A stretch of DNA of 64,000 bases, taken from contig JABMDL010000004.1 in the NCBI GenBank assembly GCA_015903945.1, forward strand, positions 1 to 64,000, given 5' to 3'. Shown here one piece after another: positions 58,446 to 64,000 of this stretch; position 1 is the first letter of the stretch; each line of letters starts with the position of its first letter. The position numbers were made by a program, and so were the translations under genes. The notes below the pieces were generated by a model that was given only the letters and a program-made list of their open reading frames with translations, did not search any database and had not been told where the DNA came from. This DNA comes from Nitrospira sp. Its GTDB lineage: Bacteria; Nitrospirota; Nitrospiria; Nitrospirales; Nitrospiraceae.

Positions 58446-58462
58446 CCCTTGTGCTCGAAGGG
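58446..58462 (-). promoter_or_regulatory. Shine-Dalgarno sequestering hairpin of the receptor leader
   Basis: On the - strand, CCCTT (58458-58462) can pair with AAGGG (58446-58450), which is part of the AAGGGAGG ribosome site of the receptor gene. It follows the riboswitch and suggests control of translation initiation. Confidence 0.55.
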
Positions 58463-58474
58463 TTGAGTCGAACC

Positions 58475-58720
58475 GACTGCCGGAAGGGTCTCCTGACTCG
58501 CGGATCGCCGTGTTCTTCCGCCTTCCCGTCTAAGACGTTAACCGTCAATCGTTATGCGTCAAACGTGAAGAGATCTTCTTTCGTTTAACGGTTCACGAAT
58601 AACGTGTAACGTCCGCAAAGACAGTGGCCTATCTGGAAGATCACTCCCCGCTTACAGTGGCGGCACCGTGATGGACTTTCACCATCTTCCCCGTCACCAA
58701 CAGCGCTTCTCCTAAACGCA
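58475..58720 (-). ncRNA. Cobalamin riboswitch 1 (upstream of TonB receptor)
   Basis: On the - strand the leader shows the cobalamin riboswitch landmarks in order: G-rich GGGAA with AAAGTCC, CCGCCACTGTAA, GCCACTG, GGGAAGGC and the B12 box AGTCAGGAGACC (58486-58498 region). Between GCCACTG and GGGAAGGC lies an extra imperfect hairpin of about 80 bases (58534-58614). It should repress the receptor and adenosyltransferase genes when adenosylcobalamin is present. Confidence 0.88.
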
Positions 58721-58756
58721 ACTTCCTCCCGATTGACATCGTCCCCTATCAGGCTC

Positions 58757-58792
58757 ATGACCATGCGGCCGGGGACTTGGCCGCCTGGCATG
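58757..58792 (-). terminator. Hairpin after btuD
   Basis: Inner stem GCGGCC/GGCCGC (58779-58784 with 58765-58770) with outer ACCAT/ATGGT arms and a bulge lies just past the btuD stop on the - strand. No T-run; possibly a processing or partial termination site between btuFCD and riboswitch 1. Confidence 0.4.
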
Positions 58793-58794
58793 GT

Positions 58795-59658
58795 TCATTG
58801 CACGACGCCTAAGGTCACCCGTGGCACACCGCGTTGCGGATGAGAATCAACCACCACGTCGCATCCGTAGACGGCTCGTAACACCTCCGGCCGAATCGTC
58901 TCGACTGGCGTCCCTTGCGCGCAGATCTTTCCGTCCTTCACCATCAGCACGCGATCGCAGAGTAGGCTTGCCACGTTCAAATCGTGTGACACCAATACGA
59001 CCGTCAGTGACCGCTCTTTCGCCAACCGCTGAATCAACGAGCACAGCTCGATCTGGTGATTGAGATCGAGAAACGCCGTCGGTTCATCCAGCAACAAGAT
59101 GCGCGGCTCTTGTGCCAACGCCCGCGCGATCATGACGCGCTGACGTTCTCCGCCGGATAAATCAGACACGAGCCGATCGGCCAACTCGACCACATCGGCC
59201 TCGACCATGGCCCGATGCGCCGTGGAAAGATCCTCTTCGCGCTCAGCCTCCATCCCCATACTCCACCACCCGGCCTGCCGATGGGGAAACCGCCCCATCA
59301 GCACCGTCTCCGCAACCGTAAAGGGAAACTCGTGAGCCTGTTCCTGTGGAACAAAGGCCAACGTTCTGGCGATGGCGAGTGGGGAGAGATTGCCGATGGC
59401 TTGTCCTGCCAGACGAATGATCCCGGACTCAGGACGCAACAACCCGGCCGATAGTTTGAGTAACGACGACTTGCCTGATCCATTAGGCCCGACGATTCCC
59501 AGCACTTGACCGGGCGCCACGTCGAACGAGGCCTCCTCGATCGTCCATGGGCGGCCGAACTGGGACAGGCTGTAGCGGAACGAGACCTTCTCGACCGCCA
59601 ATATCGCAGCCGTTGTTACCTGTCCGTCGTCAGACCTGGACAGTACCTGCGTCACCAT
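58795..59658 (-). CDS. btuD: Corrinoid ABC transporter ATP-binding protein
   Basis: A 287-residue ATPase of the FecE/BtuD family: Walker A G-P-N-G-S-G-K-S near residue 41, signature L-S-G-G-E-R-Q-R, Walker B I-L-L-L-D-E-P-T and the H-loop V-S-H-D. It powers import by the permease encoded directly upstream; the two coding regions abut with no gap. The family also serves siderophores, but riboswitch control supports corrinoids. Confidence 0.9.
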   Translation of the reverse strand: MVTQVLSRSDDGQVTTAAILAVEKVSFRYSLSQFGRPWTIEEASFDVAPGQVLGIVGPNGSGKSSLLKLSAGLLRPESGIIRLAGQAIGNLSPLAIARTLAFVPQEQAHEFPFTVAETVLMGRFPHRQAGWWSMGMEAEREEDLSTAHRAMVEADVVELADRLVSDLSGGERQRVMIARALAQEPRILLLDEPTAFLDLNHQIELCSLIQRLAKERSLTVVLVSHDLNVASLLCDRVLMVKDGKICAQGTPVETIRPEVLRAVYGCDVVVDSHPQRGVPRVTLGVVQ

Positions 59659-60801
59659 CTAGACCATCCGATCTTTTCGCCACAGGAGGAGATACAGAAA
59701 GAACGGGCCTCCGGCCAGCGCCGTCACGACACCCACAGGGATTTCGGCTGGCGCAAAGGCTGTCCGCGCCACCGTATCCGACAACACCAGGAACATGCCG
59801 CCGACAAAGGCCGACGCCGGCATCAGCAGCCGGTGATCCGACCCGATCGCCATTCGCACCGCATGGGGAATGAGCATCCCGATAAACCCGATCATCCCGC
59901 TGACGGACACGACCGCCCCGGTTAACAACGCGGTCAGCACATAGAGCCGTTGCTTGATCCGTTCCGTATCGATCCCCAAGGACCGTGCGGTGTCCTCTCC
60001 CTGTGTGAGCACATTCAGCGCCGGCGCCTGATACAGTAAAGCCAGCCCGCCGATGGCCACATAGAGGGCGATGCCGGCCAGCCCGGTCCAATTCTGAGGC
60101 GTCAACGACCCCATAAGCCAGGCGATGAGCCCGGCGGAACGAGCTGGGTCCATGATCGAGGTAATGAACATGATTAAGGCCGTGAGCATGGCATTGAGAA
60201 TCACACCGGCCAGCAAGAGGCTATGGATCGGCAAGCGGCCGTGCGACTGTGCCAGCCGATAGATGAGGATCAGGGCCATTAAGCCGCCGGCAAATCCCCA
60301 CAGCGGCAACACCGATACGACGGCCGCAATCGTTCCCAGACCCAAAAGCATCGCGAGGGCGACACCCAACGCAGCTCCACTCGACACGCCAAGAACGTAA
60401 GGATCGGCCAGCGCGTTGCGCAACAGTGCTTGCAGTGCGGCCCCCACCACCGCCAGCGTACCTCCGACGAGAAATCCCATCAGCACGCGGGGCAACCTGA
60501 TCTGAAACAGAATGGCGCCCGTCGTCTCGTCCACCGCACCATCGATGCGGCCGACCGTCACCAGTTCCAGCAAGGCCGCCAGCAGATCGCGACCCGATAC
60601 GCGTGCCGCGCCGAAACAGCTGCTCACAAGTACCACAACAACTGAGGCCACCAGTAGACCGATCAGCACCAGCCACCGGCGGCGGCTGGTCACGATGGCA
60701 CCGGTCCGGGCCCATCCAGCCACGACGGGCGACCTCACCGAACCGGATACAGGCGCTCCGCCTGCCGTCGAGGTAAGAGGTGTGGCCTGTCCATTAGGCA
60801 T
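59659..60801 (-). CDS. btuC: Corrinoid ABC transporter permease
   Basis: A 380-residue FecCD-family permease with about ten transmembrane helices after an unusual 40-residue hydrophilic N-terminus. The motif R-L-P-R-V-L-M-G-F-L-V-G and the coupling segment G-F-I-G-M-L-I-P-H-A-V-R are typical. It starts four bases after the btuF stop. With BtuD and BtuF it forms the inner-membrane B12 importer. Confidence 0.9.
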   Translation of the reverse strand: MPNGQATPLTSTAGGAPVSGSVRSPVVAGWARTGAIVTSRRRWLVLIGLLVASVVVVLVSSCFGAARVSGRDLLAALLELVTVGRIDGAVDETTGAILFQIRLPRVLMGFLVGGTLAVVGAALQALLRNALADPYVLGVSSGAALGVALAMLLGLGTIAAVVSVLPLWGFAGGLMALILIYRLAQSHGRLPIHSLLLAGVILNAMLTALIMFITSIMDPARSAGLIAWLMGSLTPQNWTGLAGIALYVAIGGLALLYQAPALNVLTQGEDTARSLGIDTERIKQRLYVLTALLTGAVVSVSGMIGFIGMLIPHAVRMAIGSDHRLLMPASAFVGGMFLVLSDTVARTAFAPAEIPVGVVTALAGGPFFLYLLLWRKDRMV

Positions 60802-60805
60802 CGGG

Positions 60806-61771
60806 TTATGGCCTCCCGCTGAGTGCCGGTCCAGCCAGCGACGGATGCAGAAGGGTAACCAGCCGCTCCAAGGCCTGGCCGATGCGCGGACCGGGGCGAT
60901 TCAGTAAGTCCGCCGGAATCTGACGCAGGCGCGCCTGCTTGACTGCTGACAGGCCGGACCACTGTCGCCACGTCTGCTGTTCGCTCTCGGAAATCCCTTC
61001 GGCTTCCCCCACCGGAAAGACCAACACTTCCGGATCCTCCGCCAGCACCGTTTCCATGCTCAGACGGGGATACGGCGTAGTACTCTTGGCCGCCACGTTG
61101 AGACCTCCGGCGAGCCCGATCAGCTGATCGATGTAACTGCCGGGCCCCACGGTAATCAGCGGCTGACTGTTGAGCACATAGAGCACACGCACCGGCGGGA
61201 CTCCTGCCATGCGAGCCTTGATCGCAACGAGTTGCCGCCGCACCTCCATCGTGAGGGCCGCGGCCTCCGCCTGATGATCCGTCATCCGCCCGATGATCTC
61301 GATTTGCGAAAAGATGTCATCGACCGTCTGGCCCGAAAAAACGAAGAGCGGAATGTGCAGATGGTCAAGCGGGGCAAGCAGATCCGGCTTGAGAAATTCT
61401 TTCGGCGCCAGAACCAGATCCGGTTGCAACGCGACCAGCGATTCCAAGTTCGGATTGGCGTAGCCGACCTTCGGCTTCGTGGACACTTCAGGAGGAAAAT
61501 CGCAGAACTGCGTCACGCCGGCGACTTGGCCGCCGGCCCCGATCGCAAACAAGATCTCCGTGATGCTGGGGGCCAGAGACACAATGCGGACCGGCGTCTT
61601 CGCAAGCGAGATCTTGCGCCCAGTATCGTCCACAAACGAGCGTGACGACACATGCGTCATGAACGGCATGCCCGTCAGAATCCCTTGCTGCCGCCGTTTC
61701 ATGTCAGCTCCAACCTCTTCAGACTGAGCACCCACGGCAAGCAACACGACCAAAAACAGACATCGCTGCAT
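60806..61771 (-). CDS. btuF: Corrinoid-binding periplasmic protein
   Basis: The ATG at 61771 is chosen because a signal peptide (M-Q-R-C-L-F-L-V-V-L-L-A-V-G-A) follows; the frame is open upstream to the riboswitch terminator but without a ribosome site. 321 residues, two lobes joined by a rigid helix, with the typical V-S-L-A-P-S-I-T-E-I-L-F-A-I-G start of lobe 1. It delivers cobalamin to BtuCD. First gene of the operon controlled by riboswitch 2. Confidence 0.9.
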   Translation of the reverse strand: MQRCLFLVVLLAVGAQSEEVGADMKRRQQGILTGMPFMTHVSSRSFVDDTGRKISLAKTPVRIVSLAPSITEILFAIGAGGQVAGVTQFCDFPPEVSTKPKVGYANPNLESLVALQPDLVLAPKEFLKPDLLAPLDHLHIPLFVFSGQTVDDIFSQIEIIGRMTDHQAEAAALTMEVRRQLVAIKARMAGVPPVRVLYVLNSQPLITVGPGSYIDQLIGLAGGLNVAAKSTTPYPRLSMETVLAEDPEVLVFPVGEAEGISESEQQTWRQWSGLSAVKQARLRQIPADLLNRPGPRIGQALERLVTLLHPSLAGPALSGRP

Positions 61772-61935
61772 CAGGGCTCTGTTGCATCGCCGCTCACCAT
61801 CGACCCGACCAGGACGTTCAAACAGGCAGCCCGGCAAGGCCGCAGCGAGCGAACAGCCGAGGCGCACGTAGTTGGGTGCGTCGCAGGCTCTGAGCGCCGC
61901 GAGAACGCCGCCGGATAACTGTTTCAACGTCCTGA
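61772..61935. other. Leader segment between riboswitch terminator and btuF
   Basis: About 160 GC-rich bases. On the - strand the btuF frame stays open for 52 further codons with three Cys and many Arg, but I see no ribosome site. The - strand start (61908-61920) reads TTATCCGGCGGCG, also present in the two repeats at 62752 and 62889, so part of this segment may be a dispersed intergenic repeat. Confidence 0.4.
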
Positions 61936-61976
61936 AAATAAAAAATCCCCAAGGCCTGAGATAGACCCTGAGGATT
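61936..61976 (-). terminator. Intrinsic terminator in the btuF leader
   Basis: On the - strand, arm AATCCTCAGG (61967-61976) pairs with CCTTGGGGATT (61944-61954) allowing two wobbles, followed by TTTTTATTTT. It lies downstream of riboswitch 2 and is likely its expression platform for transcription termination. Confidence 0.75.
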
Positions 61977-62029
61977 GCTCCCGCATCTTCATCCTCGCCT
62001 GTTCCCCAGCCCTCGAGGGAACAACGGTC

Positions 62030-62255
62030 GGCGCTCCGGGCAGGTCTTCTGGCTCGTGGTTCACCCTACTCCCCGCGCCTTCCCAGCATGCTCGTGAAAC
62101 GTATCTCGTGAATCGTATCTCGCGTGAAAAGGAAGTCGCTTCACGCTTCACGAACGACGCTTCACGGCCACGCCAGTGGCCTATCGGGTTTCGTCCCCAC
62201 TTACAGCGGCGGGACCGCGAGGGCCTTGCACCCTCTTCCCTTACCCAGGCAGCAC
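62030..62255 (-). ncRNA. Cobalamin riboswitch 2 (upstream of btuFCD)
   Basis: On the - strand: GGGAA near the 5' end, CGCGGTCCCGCCGCTGTAA, GCCACTG, GGGAAGGC and the B12-box variant GCCAGAAGACC (62043-62053). The optional arm is again expanded by a hairpin of about 77 bases built from GTGAA/TTCAC units (62091-62167). It starts just after a promoter and ends about 55 bases before an intrinsic terminator, so control is by transcription. Confidence 0.87.
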
Positions 62256-62267
62256 AATGTGTCAGGC

Positions 62268-62297
62268 ACAATAGGAGAGAGACACAAAGCTTGTCAA
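62268..62297 (-). promoter_or_regulatory. Promoter of the btuFCD operon
   Basis: On the - strand, perfect -35 TTGACA (62292-62297), 18-base spacer, -10 TATTGT (62268-62273). Transcription should begin near 62261, at the 5' edge of riboswitch 2. Confidence 0.7.
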
Positions 62298-62365
62298 GTC
62301 CGGGCCAGCAAGAGACAATTCGGCCTCGACTATGCGCCGCCCGACCGGCTCCTCGATCGGTCCGC

Positions 62366-62395
62366 TTGTCAAGGCTCGCCCGCCTGTGGTAGCAT
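62366..62395 (+). promoter_or_regulatory. Putative promoter of rpmB
   Basis: TTGTCA (62366-62371), 18-base spacer, TAGCAT (62390-62395), about 45 bases before the rpmB start. Confidence 0.5.
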
Positions 62396-62439
62396 CCGCC
62401 GTTCCAAGAACATCGACCAGACAAGAAGGAGTACGAGCC

Positions 62440-62631
62440 GTGGCACTTCAGTGTGAACTCTGTCAGAAGAAACCGACCTCCGGGAACAATGTGAGCCATG
62501 CCAACAACAAGACCCGGCGCGTCTTCAATCCCAATATCCAGACCGTGCGCGCAATCGTCGGTGGCGCTCACAAGCGCATTCGCGTCTGCACGCGCTGCCT
62601 GCGGTCGGGGTTAGTCAAGAAAGCGGTCTGA
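62440..62631 (+). CDS. rpmB: 50S ribosomal protein L28
   Basis: The GTG at 62440 with an AAGGAG site 9 bases upstream gives 63 residues, a short bacterial L28. The start C-E-L-C and the later C-T-R-C give a four-Cys zinc site (C+ form). R-R-V-F-N-P-N-I-Q and V-C-T-R-C-L-R-S-G are conserved L28 stretches. It stands alone, divergent from the B12 operon. Confidence 0.95.
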   Translation: MALQCELCQKKPTSGNNVSHANNKTRRVFNPNIQTVRAIVGGAHKRIRVCTRCLRSGLVKKAV

Positions 62632-62751
62632 GACGTCTCTCCGTTCCTCCCTCCAGGCACCATTCAACACTCTGCAACGATGCGTTGCGCGGTTATGCAC
62701 GCCGCGCGATCACGCGCGTGGTTGAGCCCAACTCTGAGATCGGAACACATC

Positions 62752-62795
62752 GGTGGAGTTTATCCGGCGGCGATTATGAAGAGCGGCTGCGCCGG
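62752..62795 (+). repeat. 44-base direct repeat, copy 1
   Basis: It matches 62889-62932 at 40 of 44 positions. Both copies contain CCGGCG near the middle and end in CGCCGG, so each can fold on itself. Confidence 0.75.
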
Positions 62796-62888
62796 GGACA
62801 CTTGAGGTATTTATCCGCTCGCAACAATTACGATGAGACGATAAAGAGCTCGCGGTCGGGGCAAGCCTGACTGAATCAAGAAAACACT

Positions 62889-62932
62889 GGTGGGTTTTAT
62901 CCGGCGGCGACTATGAAGAGCGGCTACGCCGG
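62889..62932 (+). repeat. 44-base direct repeat, copy 2
   Basis: Second copy of the 62752 repeat, offset 137 bases. It lies 30 bases before the duplicated tRNA 3' end. Confidence 0.75.
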
Positions 62933-62962
62933 ATGAGCCGCCGGGTCACACGAAGTGTGGTA

Positions 62963-62987
62963 TGGAGCGGGCGATGGGATTTGAACC
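62963..62987 (-). repeat. Duplicated 3' end of tRNA-Gly
   Basis: 25 bases identical to 63136-63160, that is CCA, discriminator, 3' acceptor arm and most of the T arm of the adjacent tRNA-Gly(CCC). The copy is 173 bases away in the same orientation. Confidence 0.85.
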
Positions 62988-63034
62988 ACACTCCGTCGCC
63001 GGATCGGCTCTGAAGCCTGCCTCCCGGCTCCTGC

Positions 63035-63052
63035 TGAGGGGGCCAGCCCCCT
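63035..63052. repeat. Perfect hairpin 1 (GAGGGGG/CCCCCTC)
   Basis: 7-bp perfect stem with a four-base loop CCAG, between the duplicated tRNA end and the tRNA. Confidence 0.8.
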
Positions 63053-63065
63053 CGCATACTCCCCG

Positions 63066-63087
63066 CGAAAGGGGCACACCCCTTTCG
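63066..63087. repeat. Perfect hairpin 2 (CGAAAGGGG/CCCCTTTCG)
   Basis: 9-bp perfect stem (63066-63074 with 63079-63087) with loop CACA, 13 bases after hairpin 1. The pair resembles a REP-type doublet. Confidence 0.8.
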
Positions 63088-63135
63088 AAATCCCCTGTCT
63101 TGGGTTCAAATTTGAGAAGAAGGAAGGCGCGGCTT

Positions 63136-63210
63136 TGGAGCGGGCGATGGGATTTGAACCCACGACAACTAGCTTGGGAAGCTAGGACTCTACCACTGAG
63201 CTACGCCCGC
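63136..63210 (-). tRNA. tRNA-Gly (anticodon CCC)
   Basis: On the - strand a full cloverleaf: acceptor GCGGGCG/CGCCCGC, D stem GCTC/GAGT, anticodon stem CTAGC/GCTAG with loop TTCCCAA (anticodon CCC, reading GGG), T stem GTGGG/CCCAT with TTCAAAT loop. Discriminator T, as usual for glycine, and CCA is encoded. It lies 60 bases upstream of the tyrS 3' end on the same strand as tyrS. Confidence 0.96.
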
Positions 63211-63269
63211 TCGCTGGGAGGCATCCTACGCGGAGCCTCTTAGGCAAGTCAAGGAAACGCTTCCTCCCT

Positions 63270-64000
63270 TCAAGAATTGAATTCAACAATCGCGAATTTT
63301 CGGCGGCCGATTTTCAGACGGTACTGCCGCCCAGGAACCAGGGTCAAGACACTGCTGGCATTATTCTGCTTCTGCCCATCAACTTCGATGCCACCTTGCC
63401 CGATCAGGCGTCGTGCCTCGCTTTTACTGGGAACGAGCTCAGTCCTGGCAAGGAGATCCACCAGACTGATGAGCTGTCCATCGCGAAGATCCGAGGAAGC
63501 GAGTACGAGCCGCACATCCGGCTCATCGGGAAATTCCTGTTTCTGAAACTTCTGCTGAAACTCCCTCCGTGCCTCCTGACCTGCCTCGGCTCCGTGGTAA
63601 CGCGCCACAATCAGCTCAGCCAGCGATTGCTTGGCCTCCATCGGGTGCAGCGCCTTGACAGAGCCAAGATCCTCCGTGGTGAGCAGTTCATAGTAGCGAA
63701 GCATCAAGGCATCGCTGATCGACATGACCTTGCCGAACATGTCGCCGGGCTTGTCTTCCAGCGCGATGTAGTTGCCGACGCTCTTGCTCATCTTCTTGAC
63801 ACCATCGGTGCCTTCAAGCAGCGGCATGGTGATCACGACCTGGGATTCCTGGCCATAGTCGCGTTGGAGTTCCCGTCCTACTAAAAGGTTGAACTTCTGA
63901 TCAGTCCCGCCCAATTCCACATCCGCCTTGAGCGCCACGGAATCGTACCCTTGCACCAGCGGGTAGAGAAACTCGTGGACGCTGATCGGCTTCTGGTCGC
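63270..64000 (-). CDS. tyrS: Tyrosyl-tRNA synthetase (N-terminal part outside window)
   Basis: The frame continues through the right edge, so the protein is incomplete; about 242 residues are visible. The Rossmann part includes [12 protein letters not shown], the KMSKS loop reads K-K-M-S-K-S-V-G, and an S4 RNA-binding domain ends the chain ([18 protein letters not shown]). The length after KMSKS and these motifs fit the TyrZ/TyrS long form that couples tyrosine to tRNA-Tyr. Confidence 0.95.
   Translation of the reverse strand, partial: DQKPISVHEFLYPLVQGYDSVALKADVELGGTDQKFNLLVGRELQRDYGQESQVVITMPLLEGTDGVKKMSKSVGNYIALEDKPGDMFGKVMSISDALMLRYYELLTTEDLGSVKALHPMEAKQSLAELIVARYHGAEAGQEARREFQQKFQKQEFPDEPDVRLVLASSDLRDGQLISLVDLLARTELVPSKSEARRLIGQGGIEVDGQKQNNASSVLTLVPGRQYRLKIGRRKFAIVEFNS

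Larger units (their letters stand above)
62632..63135. other. Repeat-rich gap without genes
   Basis: No credible coding region. It holds two 44-base direct repeats (62752-62795, 62889-62932), a more degenerate third copy between them, a copy of the tRNA-Gly 3' end (62963-62987) and two perfect hairpins (63035-63052, 63066-63087). Confidence 0.6.

Noticed and set aside
62685-62870. Short open frame after rpmB
   Set aside because: It consists mostly of the direct-repeat sequence, lacks a ribosome site and has no recognisable protein.
62962-63243. Open frame across the tRNA-Gly gene
   Set aside because: It reads through the tRNA antisense and through the hairpins; not a protein gene.

Overview
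The window is about 64 kb of a GC-rich, diderm (LPS-making) bacterial chromosome, densely packed with genes and mostly free of mobile DNA. Outer-membrane genes (lptD, lptF, lptG, lpxD, a TonB receptor), a PyrR-type attenuator on the pyrimidine operon, a MoaD-MoaE fusion and many large signalling proteins point to a non-proteobacterial Gram-negative. A Nitrospira-like member of Nitrospirota is my best inference; no marker here proves it.

Layout. 1-1.7 kb: the end of a SnoaL-like protein and a secreted protein with the full ligand pattern of a PHM-type copper monooxygenase. 1.9-10.3 kb: a signalling block on the + strand, made of a 1404-residue fusion (receiver, PAS, degenerate kinase core, two PilZ, LuxD-like hydrolase, methyltransferase), an NtrB/NtrC-like pair and a receiver-HD-GYP protein. 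10.3-17.1 kb (- strand): recN, trxA, lptD, folC, accD. 17.3-20.4 kb (- strand): a NicO-type metal transporter, moaA, a moaD-moaE fusion and moaC. 20.7-21.6 kb: a lone FkbM methyltransferase. 21.7-33 kb (- strand): a long pyr operon pyrR-pyrB-pyrC-DUF4149-carA-sppA-M48 protease-carB-greA-SAM hydrolase-like gene, driven by a strong promoter and a PyrR-binding leader with an intrinsic terminator.

33-42.5 kb: a D-2-hydroxyacid dehydrogenase, a TPR protein, a cold-shock protein, then a + strand envelope run lptF-lptG-fabF-like KS-ACP with a basic tail-lpxD, and a small membrane protein. 42.6-55.4 kb (- strand): a chemosensory operon in the order DUF3365 heme protein, CheY, CheW, MCP, triple-Hpt hybrid CheA, two CheW-like proteins, receiver-coiled-coil protein, degenerate Hpt protein, HD-GYP protein. 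No CheR, CheB or CheZ is seen, so the likely output is cyclic-di-GMP and not flagellar bias. 55.7-62.3 kb (- strand): a B12 locus with two cobalamin riboswitches, btuF-btuC-btuD, a TonB receptor and an ATP:cob(I)alamin adenosyltransferase. 62.4-64 kb: rpmB, a repeat-rich gap with a duplicated tRNA 3' end, tRNA-Gly(CCC) and the C-terminal part of tyrS.

The strongest candidates for something undescribed are the 1404-residue fusion, the PHM-like copper protein and the chemosensory operon that ends in an HD-GYP fused to degenerate Hpt-like helices.
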